A stretch of 15,266 nt of DNA from Lachnospiraceae bacterium UBA3732 (GCA_002372545.1 DFHD01000096.1:1-15266), one strand, 5' to 3'. Counted from the stretch's first letter, positions 1 through 7,957 are shown. Notes: a model not told the origin generated them from the letters alone. A program made the numbers and translations.

Positions 1-1245
1 CATAACCAGCTGACCATGGAGATCATGCAGACCGTCGCAAAGAAACACGGGCTGGCCTGCCTTCTGCATGAAAAGCCCTTTGCGGGAGTCAACGGAAGCG
101 GCAAGCATAATAACTGGTCCATATCTACGGATACAGGGATCAACCTTCTGTCGCCCGGTGAAACGCCCCATGAGAACGCGCAGTTCCTGCTGTTCCTCTG
201 TGCGGTGATCCAGGCCGTGGATGACTATCAGGATCTTCTGCGTCTTTCTGTTGCCACGGCAGGCAACGACCACAGACTTGGTGCCAACGAGGCGCCTCCG
301 GCGATCATCTCCGTATTCCTGGGCGATGAGCTGACAGGCATCTTAAACGCCATCAAGAACGATGAACCCTATGAAGGTGTGGAAAAGGTCGTCATGAAGC
401 TGGGCGTACATGCTCTTCCCCGGTTCTCCCGGGATACCACGGACCGCAACCGGACCTCACCCTTCGCCTTCACAGGCAATAAGTTTGAGTTCCGTTCCCT
501 CGGCTCCTCCAATTCCATCGCATGCGCGAATATCATGCTGAATTCCGCGGTGGCAGAGAGCCTCAGACAGTATGCGGATGAGCTGGAGCAGGCAGAGGAT
601 TTCCAGACAGCCCTGCATGAACTGATCAAAAGGGTCATTGTCGAGCATCAGCGGATCCTTTTCGACGGAAACGGCTACGGCGATGAGTGGGTAAAGGAAG
701 CTACCGAGGTGCGCGGACTGTCCAACCTCAGAACTACGCCGGATGCCATGCCGCATCTTCTTGACGAAAAGAATGTGGAAATGCTGATCAGGCATAAGGT
801 ATTTACGGAGGCGGAGATCCATTCCCGGTGCGAGATCATGCTGGAGAATTACTGCAAGACCGTGAATATTGAGGGACTCACCATGGTGGATATGGTGCGG
901 AAGGATTACCTGCCGGCCATCGAGGAGTATCTCTACACACTGGCCCGCGCGGTGGATTCGATCCGGAACGTGAATAAGGATCTGAAATGCCGCTATGAAG
1001 TATCTACCATTGAGAAGCTGACGGATCTTACTGACAGCATTCTGGATGCGGTGGAGGAGCTGGAGAAGGCACTGGCGGAGGTTAAGGCGTCGGATACGGA
1101 CATCATCACCACCTCGCAGACCATCCGGGACGAGATCCTGCCCAGGATGGACAGACTCCGCGGCTTTGTGGATGCGGCGGAAATGCTGACCAGCGCCAAG
1201 TACTGGCCGGTACCCAGCTACGGCAGGATACTGACCAGTGTATAA
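1..1245 (+). CDS. glnN: Glutamine synthetase type III, C-terminal part (5' end outside window)
   Basis: This cytoplasmic enzyme joins ammonia to glutamate using ATP, giving glutamine, the entry point of nitrogen for the downstream genes. The reading frame is open from base 1, and the first in-window ATG (base 16) lies inside the conserved catalytic domain, so the gene starts upstream. About 414 residues are present; the GSIII family is usually about 700. Counting from the first in-window codon, visible GSIII signatures are HNQLTMEIM at 1-9, GVNGSGKHNNWS at 29-40 (the substrate-binding histidine region), NDHRLGANEAPP from residue 89, and NRTSPFAFTGNKFEFR ending near 165. The C-terminal third is the helical extension typical of type III rather than GlnA type I. 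The gene ends TAA, and no clear terminator separates it from the amt gene 141 bases on, so read-through is possible. Family assignment is secure; the symbol glnN follows usual GSIII naming. Confidence 0.95.
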   Translation, partial: HNQLTMEIMQTVAKKHGLACLLHEKPFAGVNGSGKHNNWSISTDTGINLLSPGETPHENAQFLLFLCAVIQAVDDYQDLLRLSVATAGNDHRLGANEAPPAIISVFLGDELTGILNAIKNDEPYEGVEKVVMKLGVHALPRFSRDTTDRNRTSPFAFTGNKFEFRSLGSSNSIACANIMLNSAVAESLRQYADELEQAEDFQTALHELIKRVIVEHQRILFDGNGYGDEWVKEATEVRGLSNLRTTPDAMPHLLDEKNVEMLIRHKVFTEAEIHSRCEIMLENYCKTVNIEGLTMVDMVRKDYLPAIEEYLYTLARAVDSIRNVNKDLKCRYEVSTIEKLTDLTDSILDAVEELEKALAEVKASDTDIITTSQTIRDEILPRMDRLRGFVDAAEMLTSAKYWPVPSYGRILTSV

Positions 1246-1283
1246 ACTGTACTCTCAGGCATGCATCCGGCGCGTTAGCCCGG

Positions 1284-1312
1284 TTGTCTTGCAAACAGTT
1301 ATAATTTTTATA
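1284..1312 (+). promoter_or_regulatory. Possible weak promoter for amt
   Basis: TTGTCT (1284-1289) lies 17 bases before TTTATA (1307-1312). A better -10 box, TATAAT at 1300-1305, has no good -35 (TTAGCC at 1275-1280, 19-base spacer). The TATAAT choice places the leader hairpin 20 bases past the -10, close to the 23 and 18 bases seen at gltB and carA. Neither pair is strong, so this promoter may need an activator. The exact boxes are uncertain. Confidence 0.4.
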
Positions 1313-1324
1313 TAGCAACACTTA

Positions 1325-1340
1325 GGAGCAAGGGCGCTTC
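1325..1340 (+). promoter_or_regulatory. Antiterminator-like hexaloop hairpin in amt leader
   Basis: GGAGC pairs with GCTTC (one G-U pair), closing the six-base loop AAGGGC at 1330-1335, with A at loop position 1 and G at position 4. The 3' arm and part of the loop are also the 5' arm of the long hairpin at 1330-1365, so only one of the two can form. The same element occurs upstream of gltB and carA. The A1/G4 hexaloop is the known recognition feature of ANTAR antiterminator proteins, but the usual second upstream hairpin is not seen. Function is inferred. Confidence 0.6.
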
Positions 1341-1371
1341 GGACCGTTTGGTTCGGGGCGCTCTTCCGTTT
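1330..1371 (+). terminator. Terminator-like hairpin in amt leader
   Basis: The arms 1330-1345 and 1350-1365 form a 16-bp stem, including four G-U pairs, around the loop GTTT. The tract after it, CCGTTT, is poor in T, so termination efficiency is doubtful. The stem ends about six bases before the amt ribosome binding site. Its position and shared 5' arm match the stronger terminators before gltB and carA. Confidence 0.55.
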
Positions 1372-1380
1372 AAGGAGGAG
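1372..1380 (+). promoter_or_regulatory. Ribosome binding site that fixes the amt start
   Basis: AAGGAGGAG lies at a normal distance (about 8 bases from GGAGG) from the ATG at 1387. The in-frame ATG at 1381 touches the site and is too close, and the in-frame TTG at 1348 lies inside the leader hairpin loop. This argues for 1387 as the start. Confidence 0.8.
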
Positions 1381-1386
1381 ATGGAC

Positions 1387-3156
1387 ATGAATGAAGTATT
1401 TGAAGCGCTGCACGGCGAGATATTCAGTGTATGGTTTTTAGCCGGAGCGGCTCTGGTTTTCTGGATGCAGGCCGGATTTGCCATGTGTGAGGCAGGTTTT
1501 ACCAGAGCAAAGAACGCCGGCAATATCATCATGAAGAACCTGATGGACTTTTGCATCGGCACGGTGATGTGGTTTATCTGCGGCGCATCGCTGATGCTGG
1601 GGGATAATGTTCTCCATGGTTTTGCCGGAGGCTTTTCCTTCGATGTTTTTACAAAATACGGAAACTTTAATTACTCGGCTTTCGTATTTAACCTTGTTTT
1701 CTGCGCCACCACGGCAACCATTGTTTCCGGCTCCATGGCGGAGCGGACAAAGTTTTCCAGCTATTGTATTTACTCGGCAATCATATCGGCCGTGATCTAC
1801 CCCATCGAGGCGCACTGGACCTGGGGCGGCGGCTTCCTGGCGGATTGGGGCTTCCATGATTACGCCGGTTCCAACTGCATTCATATGGTCGGCGGTATCT
1901 GCGCCCTGATCGGTGCATGGATCCTTGGTCCGAGGATCGGTAAGTTTGAAAGGAATCAGAATGGAAAGGTGACAAAGGTCAATGCCTTTCCGGGCCACAA
2001 TCTGGTCATTGCCGCACTGGGTGTGTTTATCCTCTGGCTTGGCTGGTATGGGTTTAACGGCGCGGCGGCAACGGATGTGGATACCCTCGGCTCCGTATTT
2101 CTGACAACAACTGTGGCTCCGGCGGTGGCAACGGTTGTCTGCATGATCTTTACATGGGTGAAATTCGGCAAGCCGGATGTATCGATGTGTCTCAATGCAT
2201 CTCTTGCAGGCCTTGTGGCCATCACGGCACCCTGTGATGTTACGGACTGTGCGGGTGCAGCGATCATCGGAGGTGTAGCCGGTCTTCTCGTGGTCTTCGG
2301 GGTATGGTTCAATGATCATGTGACCCACGTGGATGATCCGGTCGGTGCGGTTGCGGTTCATATGCTGAACGGTATCTGGGGAACCATTGCTGTCGGTCTT
2401 TTTGCCACATCCTCGGCACCGGGCTTTGCCGTTGCAGGTATAAAAGAAGGCCTGTTCTATGGCGGTGGTATCAGTCAGCTGATCAAGCAGCTTGGCGGTA
2501 TGGGCGTAACGGCGGCGTGGACGGTGGTAACGATCACGCTTACCTTCCTGCTTATCAGGAAGACGGTCGGCCTCAGGGTATCTGAGGAGGAAGAGATCGA
2601 AGGACTGGATGTGATGGAGCATGGTCTGGCTTCGGCCTATGCCGGCTTCTCGATCGTAGATATGACCAGCGGCGCCATGGTGGAAAATGAAAACACAAGT
2701 CTGGGCGTATCGGATTATGATAAGGCCAGCGAAGCGCAGAAGAAGGCTGCTGTTCCGGTGGAGAATACATCTGCGGCACTGGCCGGTACCAGCCTGGATA
2801 CCGGAATCAATAAGGTGGTCATCATTACCAAGCTTTCCCGGTATGATAAGCTGAAGAGAGCGCTGAATGAACTGGGTGTGACCGGTATTACCGTGACCCA
2901 GGTGACGGGCTGCGGTATTCAGAAGGGTACCGGACAGATGTACAGAGGCGTTGAGATGGATATGACGCTGCTGCCAAAGATCAAGCTTGAGGTGGTCGTC
3001 AGCGGAATCCCTGTGGACAGTGTGATCGAAACGGCGAAGAAGACTCTGTACACCGGCAAGATCGGTGATGGAAAGATCTTCGTATATCCTGTCAGCCGTG
3101 TCGTAAAGATCCGAACGGGAGAGGAAAACTATGCCGCGCTCCAGGACGTGGAGTAA
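1387..3156 (+). CDS. amt: Ammonium transporter with fused C-terminal PII signalling domain
   Basis: This 589-residue inner-membrane protein should carry ammonium into the cell and sense nitrogen and energy state through its own PII domain. Residues 10-395 form the Amt fold of about eleven helices. AmtB-equivalent residues are visible: D158 in HDYAG, the pore histidines H166 and H325 (VAVHMLNGIWG), W146 in WTWGGG, and F223 in WYGFNG. The standard Amt tail GLDVMEHGLASAYAGF follows at about 407-421. A linker rich in A, S, E and N (about 430-473) leads to a complete PII domain (475-589) with the ATP-binding B-loop TGKIGDGKIFV. In the T-loop, YRG is kept (R520 matches the GlnK arginine that plugs the AmtB pore), but the tyrosine uridylylated in enteric PII is Met524. 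Self-gating by the fused domain is inference. The gene lies between GSIII and gltB and has a leader attenuator. The start at 1387 is set by the ribosome binding site. Confidence 0.95.
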   Translation: MNEVFEALHGEIFSVWFLAGAALVFWMQAGFAMCEAGFTRAKNAGNIIMKNLMDFCIGTVMWFICGASLMLGDNVLHGFAGGFSFDVFTKYGNFNYSAFVFNLVFCATTATIVSGSMAERTKFSSYCIYSAIISAVIYPIEAHWTWGGGFLADWGFHDYAGSNCIHMVGGICALIGAWILGPRIGKFERNQNGKVTKVNAFPGHNLVIAALGVFILWLGWYGFNGAAATDVDTLGSVFLTTTVAPAVATVVCMIFTWVKFGKPDVSMCLNASLAGLVAITAPCDVTDCAGAAIIGGVAGLLVVFGVWFNDHVTHVDDPVGAVAVHMLNGIWGTIAVGLFATSSAPGFAVAGIKEGLFYGGGISQLIKQLGGMGVTAAWTVVTITLTFLLIRKTVGLRVSEEEEIEGLDVMEHGLASAYAGFSIVDMTSGAMVENENTSLGVSDYDKASEAQKKAAVPVENTSAALAGTSLDTGINKVVIITKLSRYDKLKRALNELGVTGITVTQVTGCGIQKGTGQMYRGVEMDMTLLPKIKLEVVVSGIPVDSVIETAKKTLYTGKIGDGKIFVYPVSRVVKIRTGEENYAALQDVE

Positions 3157-3171
3157 AGGTTACTGACTAAT

Positions 3172-3216
3172 ATAATTAAGCAAATTACAAGATAGCAAAA
3201 TAAAATTAAGCAAATT
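3172..3216 (+). repeat. Three tandem 15-bp iterons upstream of the gltB promoter
   Basis: Three consecutive 15-base units (3172-3186, 3187-3201, 3202-3216) share a core AGCAAA at exactly 15-base spacing (3179, 3194, 3209). Units 1 and 3 are identical over 13 bases, AATTAAGCAAATT; unit 2 is diverged. The array ends five bases before the -35 box, where an activator or UP-type element would sit. No known regulator motif is recognised. Confidence 0.7.
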
Positions 3217-3221
3217 TCCTA

Positions 3222-3249
3222 TTGACTTTTCATTCTTAATGTGTATACT
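3222..3249 (+). promoter_or_regulatory. Sigma-A type promoter of gltB
   Basis: TTGACT (3222-3227), a 16-base spacer and TATACT (3244-3249) make a strong vegetative promoter. Transcription should start near 3256, giving a leader of about 118 bases. The carA promoter has the same two hexamers and the same spacer length. Confidence 0.8.
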
Positions 3250-3271
3250 GTAAGCATACGAATAAGAACGA

Positions 3272-3287
3272 GAAGCAAGGGCGCTTC
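3272..3287 (+). promoter_or_regulatory. Antiterminator-like hexaloop hairpin in gltB leader
   Basis: GAAGC (3272-3276) pairs perfectly with GCTTC (3283-3287) around the hexaloop AAGGGC, with A1 and G4 in the loop. Bases 3277-3287 are also the start of the terminator stem, so the two folds exclude each other. The hairpin begins only about 16 bases after the predicted transcript start, leaving no room for a second upstream hairpin. Confidence 0.65.
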
Positions 3288-3316
3288 GGATCAATGGATC
3301 CGGAGCGCCTTTTTTT
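3277..3316 (+). terminator. Strong intrinsic terminator in the gltB leader
   Basis: The core stem pairs 3280-3292 with 3297-3309 (13 bp, one G-U) around the loop AATG, and can extend by three weaker pairs into the T run. Seven T residues (3310-3316) follow directly. It lies downstream of the gltB promoter and 57 bases before the gltB ATG, so it would stop gltB transcription prematurely unless prevented. It would also stop read-through from amt. Confidence 0.85.
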
Positions 3317-3325
3317 GCGAACAAT

Positions 3326-3341
3326 GTACAAGGCGATGTAC
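3326..3341 (+). other. Small hairpin between leader terminator and gltB start
   Basis: GTACA (3326-3330) pairs with TGTAC (3337-3341) around the six-base loop AGGCGA. It lies after the terminator T run and well before the ribosome binding site at 3361-3367. The loop starts with A but lacks G at position 4. No function is known, and chance cannot be excluded. Confidence 0.35.
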
Positions 3342-3373
3342 TTGAATGAAGAGAAATAAGAGGAGGAACCGGA

Positions 3374-6300
3374 ATGGGAAACAGAATCGAAGCACTGCAG
3401 AAGAATAGTCTTTACGATCCGTCCTTTGAACATGACAACTGCGGCATCGGCGCTATCGTGCAGGCGGATGGTCATAAGAGCCATCAGTTGGTGGCGGATG
3501 CTCTCAGCATCGTGGAAAATCTGGAACACAGAGCCGGAAAGGATGCAGAGGGAAAGACCGGCGACGGCGTAGGTATCCTGACCCAGATCCCCCATCTTTT
3601 CTTTAAAAGAAAGCTGGCTGAGCAGGGCATAGAGCTGCCGGAGGAACGGCAGTATGGTGTAGGCATGTTCTTTTTCCCACAGGAAGAGCTGGAAAGAAGG
3701 CAGGCCAGAAAGATGTTTGAGAACATTGCAGAGAAGGAAGGCGTTCCGGTCCTTGCCTGGCGTGATGTAGAGATCCGGCCGGAGGTGCTGGGCAGCAGGG
3801 CGAGGGAATGCATGCCCTGGATCTCCCAGGCTTTTCTGGCCAGGAATCCGGAATGCAAAACGGATCTGGACTTTGACCGCAGGCTCTATGTTGTGCGCCG
3901 GGAGTTCGAGCAGAGCAGTGTAGCGACCTATGTGCCCTCCCTTTCCTGCCGGACCATTGTCTATAAGGGAATGTTTCTGGTGGGGCAGCTCCGGACCTTC
4001 TTCCGGGATCTTACGGAGAAGGATTACTGCTCGGCCATAGCCATGGTGCATTCCCGGTTTTCCACCAATACCAATCCCAGCTGGAACAGGGCGCATCCCA
4101 ACCGCCTCATCGTGCATAACGGTGAGATCAATACCATCAAGGGCAATGCCGATAAGATGCTGGCCAGAGAGGAGACCATGCATTCCCCGGTGCTTTCTGA
4201 GGATGATATGACAAAGGTATTGCCGGTGATAAGCTCCAGCGGTTCCGATTCCGCCATGCTGGATAATACGCTGGAATTTCTGATGATGAGCGGCATGGAT
4301 CTGCCTCTGGCAGCCATGATCGCCATCCCCGAGCCCTGGGCCAACAATGATACTCTGACCCAGGAGGAAAAGGATTTTTATCAGTACTATGCGACCATGA
4401 TGGAACCCTGGGACGGCCCCGCGTCCATCCTCTTTTCTGACGGAGACCAGATGGGCGCCATCCTGGACCGGAACGGTCTCAGACCTTCCCGGTACTATAT
4501 CATGGATGACGGGCGGCTTATTCTTTCCTCCGAAGTGGGCGTTCTTCCTTTGGATGAGGCACATGTGGTGAAAAAGGAAAGGCTGCATCCCGGAAAGCTT
4601 CTCCTGGTGGATACCCGTGAGGGCAGGATCTATACGGATGAAGAGCTCAAGGCGAAATATGCCCACCGCGAGCCTTATGGAGAGTGGCTTGACATGAGCC
4701 TCCTCGAGCTGGCGGATGTGCGTATTCCCAACGGGCAGGTGCCGGAATTCAGCCGGGAGGAACGGGCTAAGCTCCAGAAGGCCTTCGGATATACCTATGA
4801 AAATTATCATGACAGCATCCGCAGCATGGCGCTGAGCGGAAAAGAGCAGATCGGGGCTATGGGCGTGGATACGCCGATTGCTGCTCTTTCACATGAATAT
4901 CAGCCTCTTTTCTATTATTTCAAGCAGCTTTTTGCCCAGGTGACCAATCCGCCGATCGATGCGGAGCGGGAGATGATCGTGACATCCAGCTCGGTCTATG
5001 TGGGAAAGAATGGAAATCTGCTGGAGGAGAGGCCGGAAAACTGCCGCGTGCTGAAGATTCATAATCCGGTGCTGACGGACCTGGATCTTCTGAAGATCCG
5101 GGGCTTGAAAAAAGACGGCTTCCGGGTGGAGACGGTTTCCACCCTGTATTATAAGAAAACGCCGATGGAGCGGGTGATCGGCAGGCTGCAGCGGGAGGTG
5201 GACAAGGCGTACCGGGAGGGGGCGAATATCCTGATCCTCAGCGACCGGGGCGTGGATGAAAACCATGTCGCGCTTCCCAGCCTTCTGGCAGTGGCGGCCG
5301 TTTCCCGGCATCTGGTGGAGACAAGGAAGAGCACGGCCATGTCTCTGATCATGGAATCCGGCGAACCCTGCGAGGTGCATCATTTTGCCGCACTGCTGGG
5401 CTACGGCGCATCGGCAGTAAATCCGTATCTTGCGCATGCGACCATCAGAGAGCTGGTGGATGAGGGGCTTCTGGATAAGGATTACTATGCGGCTGTGGAG
5501 GATTATGACCGGGCAGTGCTGAGCGGCATTGTCAAGATTGCCTCCAAGATGGGTATATCCACGATCCGCTCCTATCAGGGCAGCAAGATCTTTGAGGCTA
5601 TCGGCATTTCCCGGGAGGTGGTGGACCGGTACTTCACCGGAACCGTCAGCCGGGTGGGCGGCATTACGCTGGAGGAGATCGGAGAAGCTGCGGACAGGCA
5701 GCACAGCCTGGCCTTCGATCCGCTGGGCCTTCCGGCAGATCTTGAGCTTACGGCAATGGGCAGGCATAAGGCCAGAAGCCAGGGAGAGCATCACCGGTAT
5801 GATCCGGCAACGATCCATATGCTCCAGAGTGCGACCCGGACCGGAAGCTATGAACAGTTCCGGCTCTATACGGAAATGGCGGACCGGGAGGAAAGCGGAA
5901 ACCTCCGCAGCCTTCTGGAATTTGCATGGCCGGAAAAGGGGATTCCTCTGGAGGAGGTGGAAAGCGAGCTGGAGATCGTGCAGCGGTTCAAGACCGGCGC
6001 CATGTCCTACGGCTCCATTTCACAGGAGGCGCATGAAACGCTTGCGCTTGCCATGAACCATCTGCATGGAAAATCCAACAGCGGTGAGGGAGGAGAAAGC
6101 GACGAACGCATTCTTTCCGCCGGAACCGAAAACGACAGAAGCTCTGCGATCAAGCAGGTGGCCAGCGGACGCTTCGGCGTGACCAGCCGCTACCTGGTGA
6201 GCGCGAAGGAAATACAGATCAAAATGGCTCAGGGGGCAAAGCCCGGTGAGGGCGGCCATCTGCCCGGAAAGAAGGTTTATCCCTGGATAGCGAGAACGAG

Positions 6301-7957
6301 GCATTCCACGCCCGGCGTGAGCCTGATCTCACCGCCGCCGCATCATGATATTTACTCCATCGAGGACCTGGCCCAGTTGATTTACGATCTGAAGAATGCA
6401 AATAAAAATGCCCGGATATCCGTAAAGCTGGTATCCGAGGCGGGGGTTGGAACGGTGGCGGCTGGCGTGGCCAAGGCCGGTGCCCAGGTGGTGCTGATCT
6501 CCGGCTATGACGGTGGAACCGGCGCCGCGCCGCTGTCGTCTATTCATAATGCGGGCCTTCCCTGGGAGCTGGGACTGGCGGAAACCCACCAGACGCTGGT
6601 GATGAACGGCCTGCGGAACCGGGTGGTGATCGAGACTGACGGAAAGCTGATGACCGGCCGGGATGTGGCTATTGCGGCCATCCTCGGTGCGGAGGAGTTC
6701 GGTTTTGCCACGGCTCCGCTGGTTACCATGGGCTGCGTCATGATGCGGGTATGCCATCAGGATACCTGCCCTATGGGCGTGGCGACCCAGAATCCGGAGC
6801 TGAGAAAGCGGTTCGCCGGAAAGCCGGAATATGTGGAGAACTTTATGCTGTTCATTGCCCGGGAACTGCGGGAATATATGGCAAAGCTGGGAGTACGCAC
6901 CCTCAGGGAGCTGGTGGGCAGAACGGATCTTCTCCGCGTGAAGAAATATGCTGAGGAAGATAGAGACACCGGGGAAGTAAGAAGCGCCGCAGGGGTACTC
7001 CGCCTGGAGAAGATCCTGACAGATATGTCCGGCGTTCCCCGTGAGCAGCAGGTATTCTCGCCGGATAAGGCATATGATTTCAAATTGTCGGAGACCGCGG
7101 ATGAAAGGCTCCTCCTCGCCTCACCGGAGGTGCAGGCGTCTCTTTCCGAAGGAAAGGAAAGCAGGGTAGAGGTGAAGCTTACCAATGTGAACCGGACCTT
7201 CGGCACGCTTCTCGGTGCGGAGATCACCAGAAGGTATCCGGATGGGCTTCCCGAGGATACGATCCGGGTGGAATGCACCGGTGCCGGCGGACAGAGCTTC
7301 GGTGCGTTTATTCCCCGGGGACTCAGCCTTACCATGACCGGCGACAGCAACGATTACTTCGGCAAGGGGCTTTCGGGCGGCAGGCTTGTGCTCAGGGCTC
7401 CGGCGGAAGCGAAATATGATCCTTCGGAAAATATCATTCTGGGAAATGTTGCGCTGTACGGGGCGACCTCCGGCGAAGCCTTTATTGCAGGTATGGCAGG
7501 AGAAAGGTTTGCGGTCAGAAACTCCGGCGCAAGCGCGGTTGTTGAAGGAGTCGGCGAGCATGGCTGCGAATACATGACCGGCGGTGTTGCGGTGATCCTC
7601 GGCCCTGTGGGCAAAAACTTTGCGGCAGGCATGAGCGGCGGTGTGGCCTATGTTCTGGATGAGGAGAACCGCCTGTACAGGAATCTCAATAAGCAGCTGG
7701 TTCTGATGGAAAAGGTGGAGAACAAGCATGATAAGGAGCAGCTTCGCGGCCTCATCGAAAAGCATGTGGCGCTCACCGGCTCCGGAAAGGGCAGGATGAT
7801 CCTGGAGGATTTCGAGACCTGGCTGCCCCGGTTTAAGAAGATCATTCCGGAGGATTACCGGGAGATCATCCGGCTTACGGCGCAGAATGAGGAGCAGGGC
7901 ATGAGCCGCGATGAGGCGCAGATCGCGGCATTTACGGAATTCACGCGCTCCGCGTGA
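3374..7957 (+). CDS. gltB: Glutamate synthase large (alpha) subunit
   Basis: This cytoplasmic enzyme subunit hydrolyses glutamine and transfers the ammonia through an internal tunnel to 2-oxoglutarate, giving glutamate. Its 1527 residues fit the usual ~1500. A 22-residue propeptide precedes the nucleophile Cys23 (EHDNCGIGAI), which must be exposed by cleavage. Residues 23 to about 430 are the class II glutaminase domain, including HSRFSTNTNPSW and HNGEINTIKGN. A central domain follows, then the FMN-binding synthase domain (about 830-1210, with FKTGAMSYGSIS and ISGYDGGTGAAP). The 3Fe-4S ligands are C1121, C1127 and C1132. The C-terminal beta-helix carries glycine repeats such as GLSGGRL and MTGGVAVILG. 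AGGAGGA at 3361-3367 supports the start. It heads gltB-gltD-purF; its leader carries an attenuator and iterons. Identification is certain. Confidence 0.98.
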   Translation: MGNRIEALQKNSLYDPSFEHDNCGIGAIVQADGHKSHQLVADALSIVENLEHRAGKDAEGKTGDGVGILTQIPHLFFKRKLAEQGIELPEERQYGVGMFFFPQEELERRQARKMFENIAEKEGVPVLAWRDVEIRPEVLGSRARECMPWISQAFLARNPECKTDLDFDRRLYVVRREFEQSSVATYVPSLSCRTIVYKGMFLVGQLRTFFRDLTEKDYCSAIAMVHSRFSTNTNPSWNRAHPNRLIVHNGEINTIKGNADKMLAREETMHSPVLSEDDMTKVLPVISSSGSDSAMLDNTLEFLMMSGMDLPLAAMIAIPEPWANNDTLTQEEKDFYQYYATMMEPWDGPASILFSDGDQMGAILDRNGLRPSRYYIMDDGRLILSSEVGVLPLDEAHVVKKERLHPGKLLLVDTREGRIYTDEELKAKYAHREPYGEWLDMSLLELADVRIPNGQVPEFSREERAKLQKAFGYTYENYHDSIRSMALSGKEQIGAMGVDTPIAALSHEYQPLFYYFKQLFAQVTNPPIDAEREMIVTSSSVYVGKNGNLLEERPENCRVLKIHNPVLTDLDLLKIRGLKKDGFRVETVSTLYYKKTPMERVIGRLQREVDKAYREGANILILSDRGVDENHVALPSLLAVAAVSRHLVETRKSTAMSLIMESGEPCEVHHFAALLGYGASAVNPYLAHATIRELVDEGLLDKDYYAAVEDYDRAVLSGIVKIASKMGISTIRSYQGSKIFEAIGISREVVDRYFTGTVSRVGGITLEEIGEAADRQHSLAFDPLGLPADLELTAMGRHKARSQGEHHRYDPATIHMLQSATRTGSYEQFRLYTEMADREESGNLRSLLEFAWPEKGIPLEEVESELEIVQRFKTGAMSYGSISQEAHETLALAMNHLHGKSNSGEGGESDERILSAGTENDRSSAIKQVASGRFGVTSRYLVSAKEIQIKMAQGAKPGEGGHLPGKKVYPWIARTRHSTPGVSLISPPPHHDIYSIEDLAQLIYDLKNANKNARISVKLVSEAGVGTVAAGVAKAGAQVVLISGYDGGTGAAPLSSIHNAGLPWELGLAETHQTLVMNGLRNRVVIETDGKLMTGRDVAIAAILGAEEFGFATAPLVTMGCVMMRVCHQDTCPMGVATQNPELRKRFAGKPEYVENFMLFIARELREYMAKLGVRTLRELVGRTDLLRVKKYAEEDRDTGEVRSAAGVLRLEKILTDMSGVPREQQVFSPDKAYDFKLSETADERLLLASPEVQASLSEGKESRVEVKLTNVNRTFGTLLGAEITRRYPDGLPEDTIRVECTGAGGQSFGAFIPRGLSLTMTGDSNDYFGKGLSGGRLVLRAPAEAKYDPSENIILGNVALYGATSGEAFIAGMAGERFAVRNSGASAVVEGVGEHGCEYMTGGVAVILGPVGKNFAAGMSGGVAYVLDEENRLYRNLNKQLVLMEKVENKHDKEQLRGLIEKHVALTGSGKGRMILEDFETWLPRFKKIIPEDYREIIRLTAQNEEQGMSRDEAQIAAFTEFTRSA

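Noticed and set aside
1348..1386. In-frame TTG at 1348 as an upstream start of amt, adding 13 residues
   Set aside because: It lies in the loop of the leader hairpin, has no ribosome binding site, and the added residues are not Amt-like. ATG 1387 has AAGGAGGAG at good spacing.
3244..3261. GTAT-N9-ATAC inverted repeat over the gltB -10 box as a P1 hairpin or operator
   Set aside because: Most of it lies upstream of the predicted transcript start, so it cannot fold in the RNA, and the arms are only four bases; no similar repeat is at carA.
3236..4810. Long open frame of 524 codons on the minus strand
   Set aside because: It lies across the gltB promoter and gene, has low-complexity H/G/I-rich sequence typical of antisense shadows, and no known domain.
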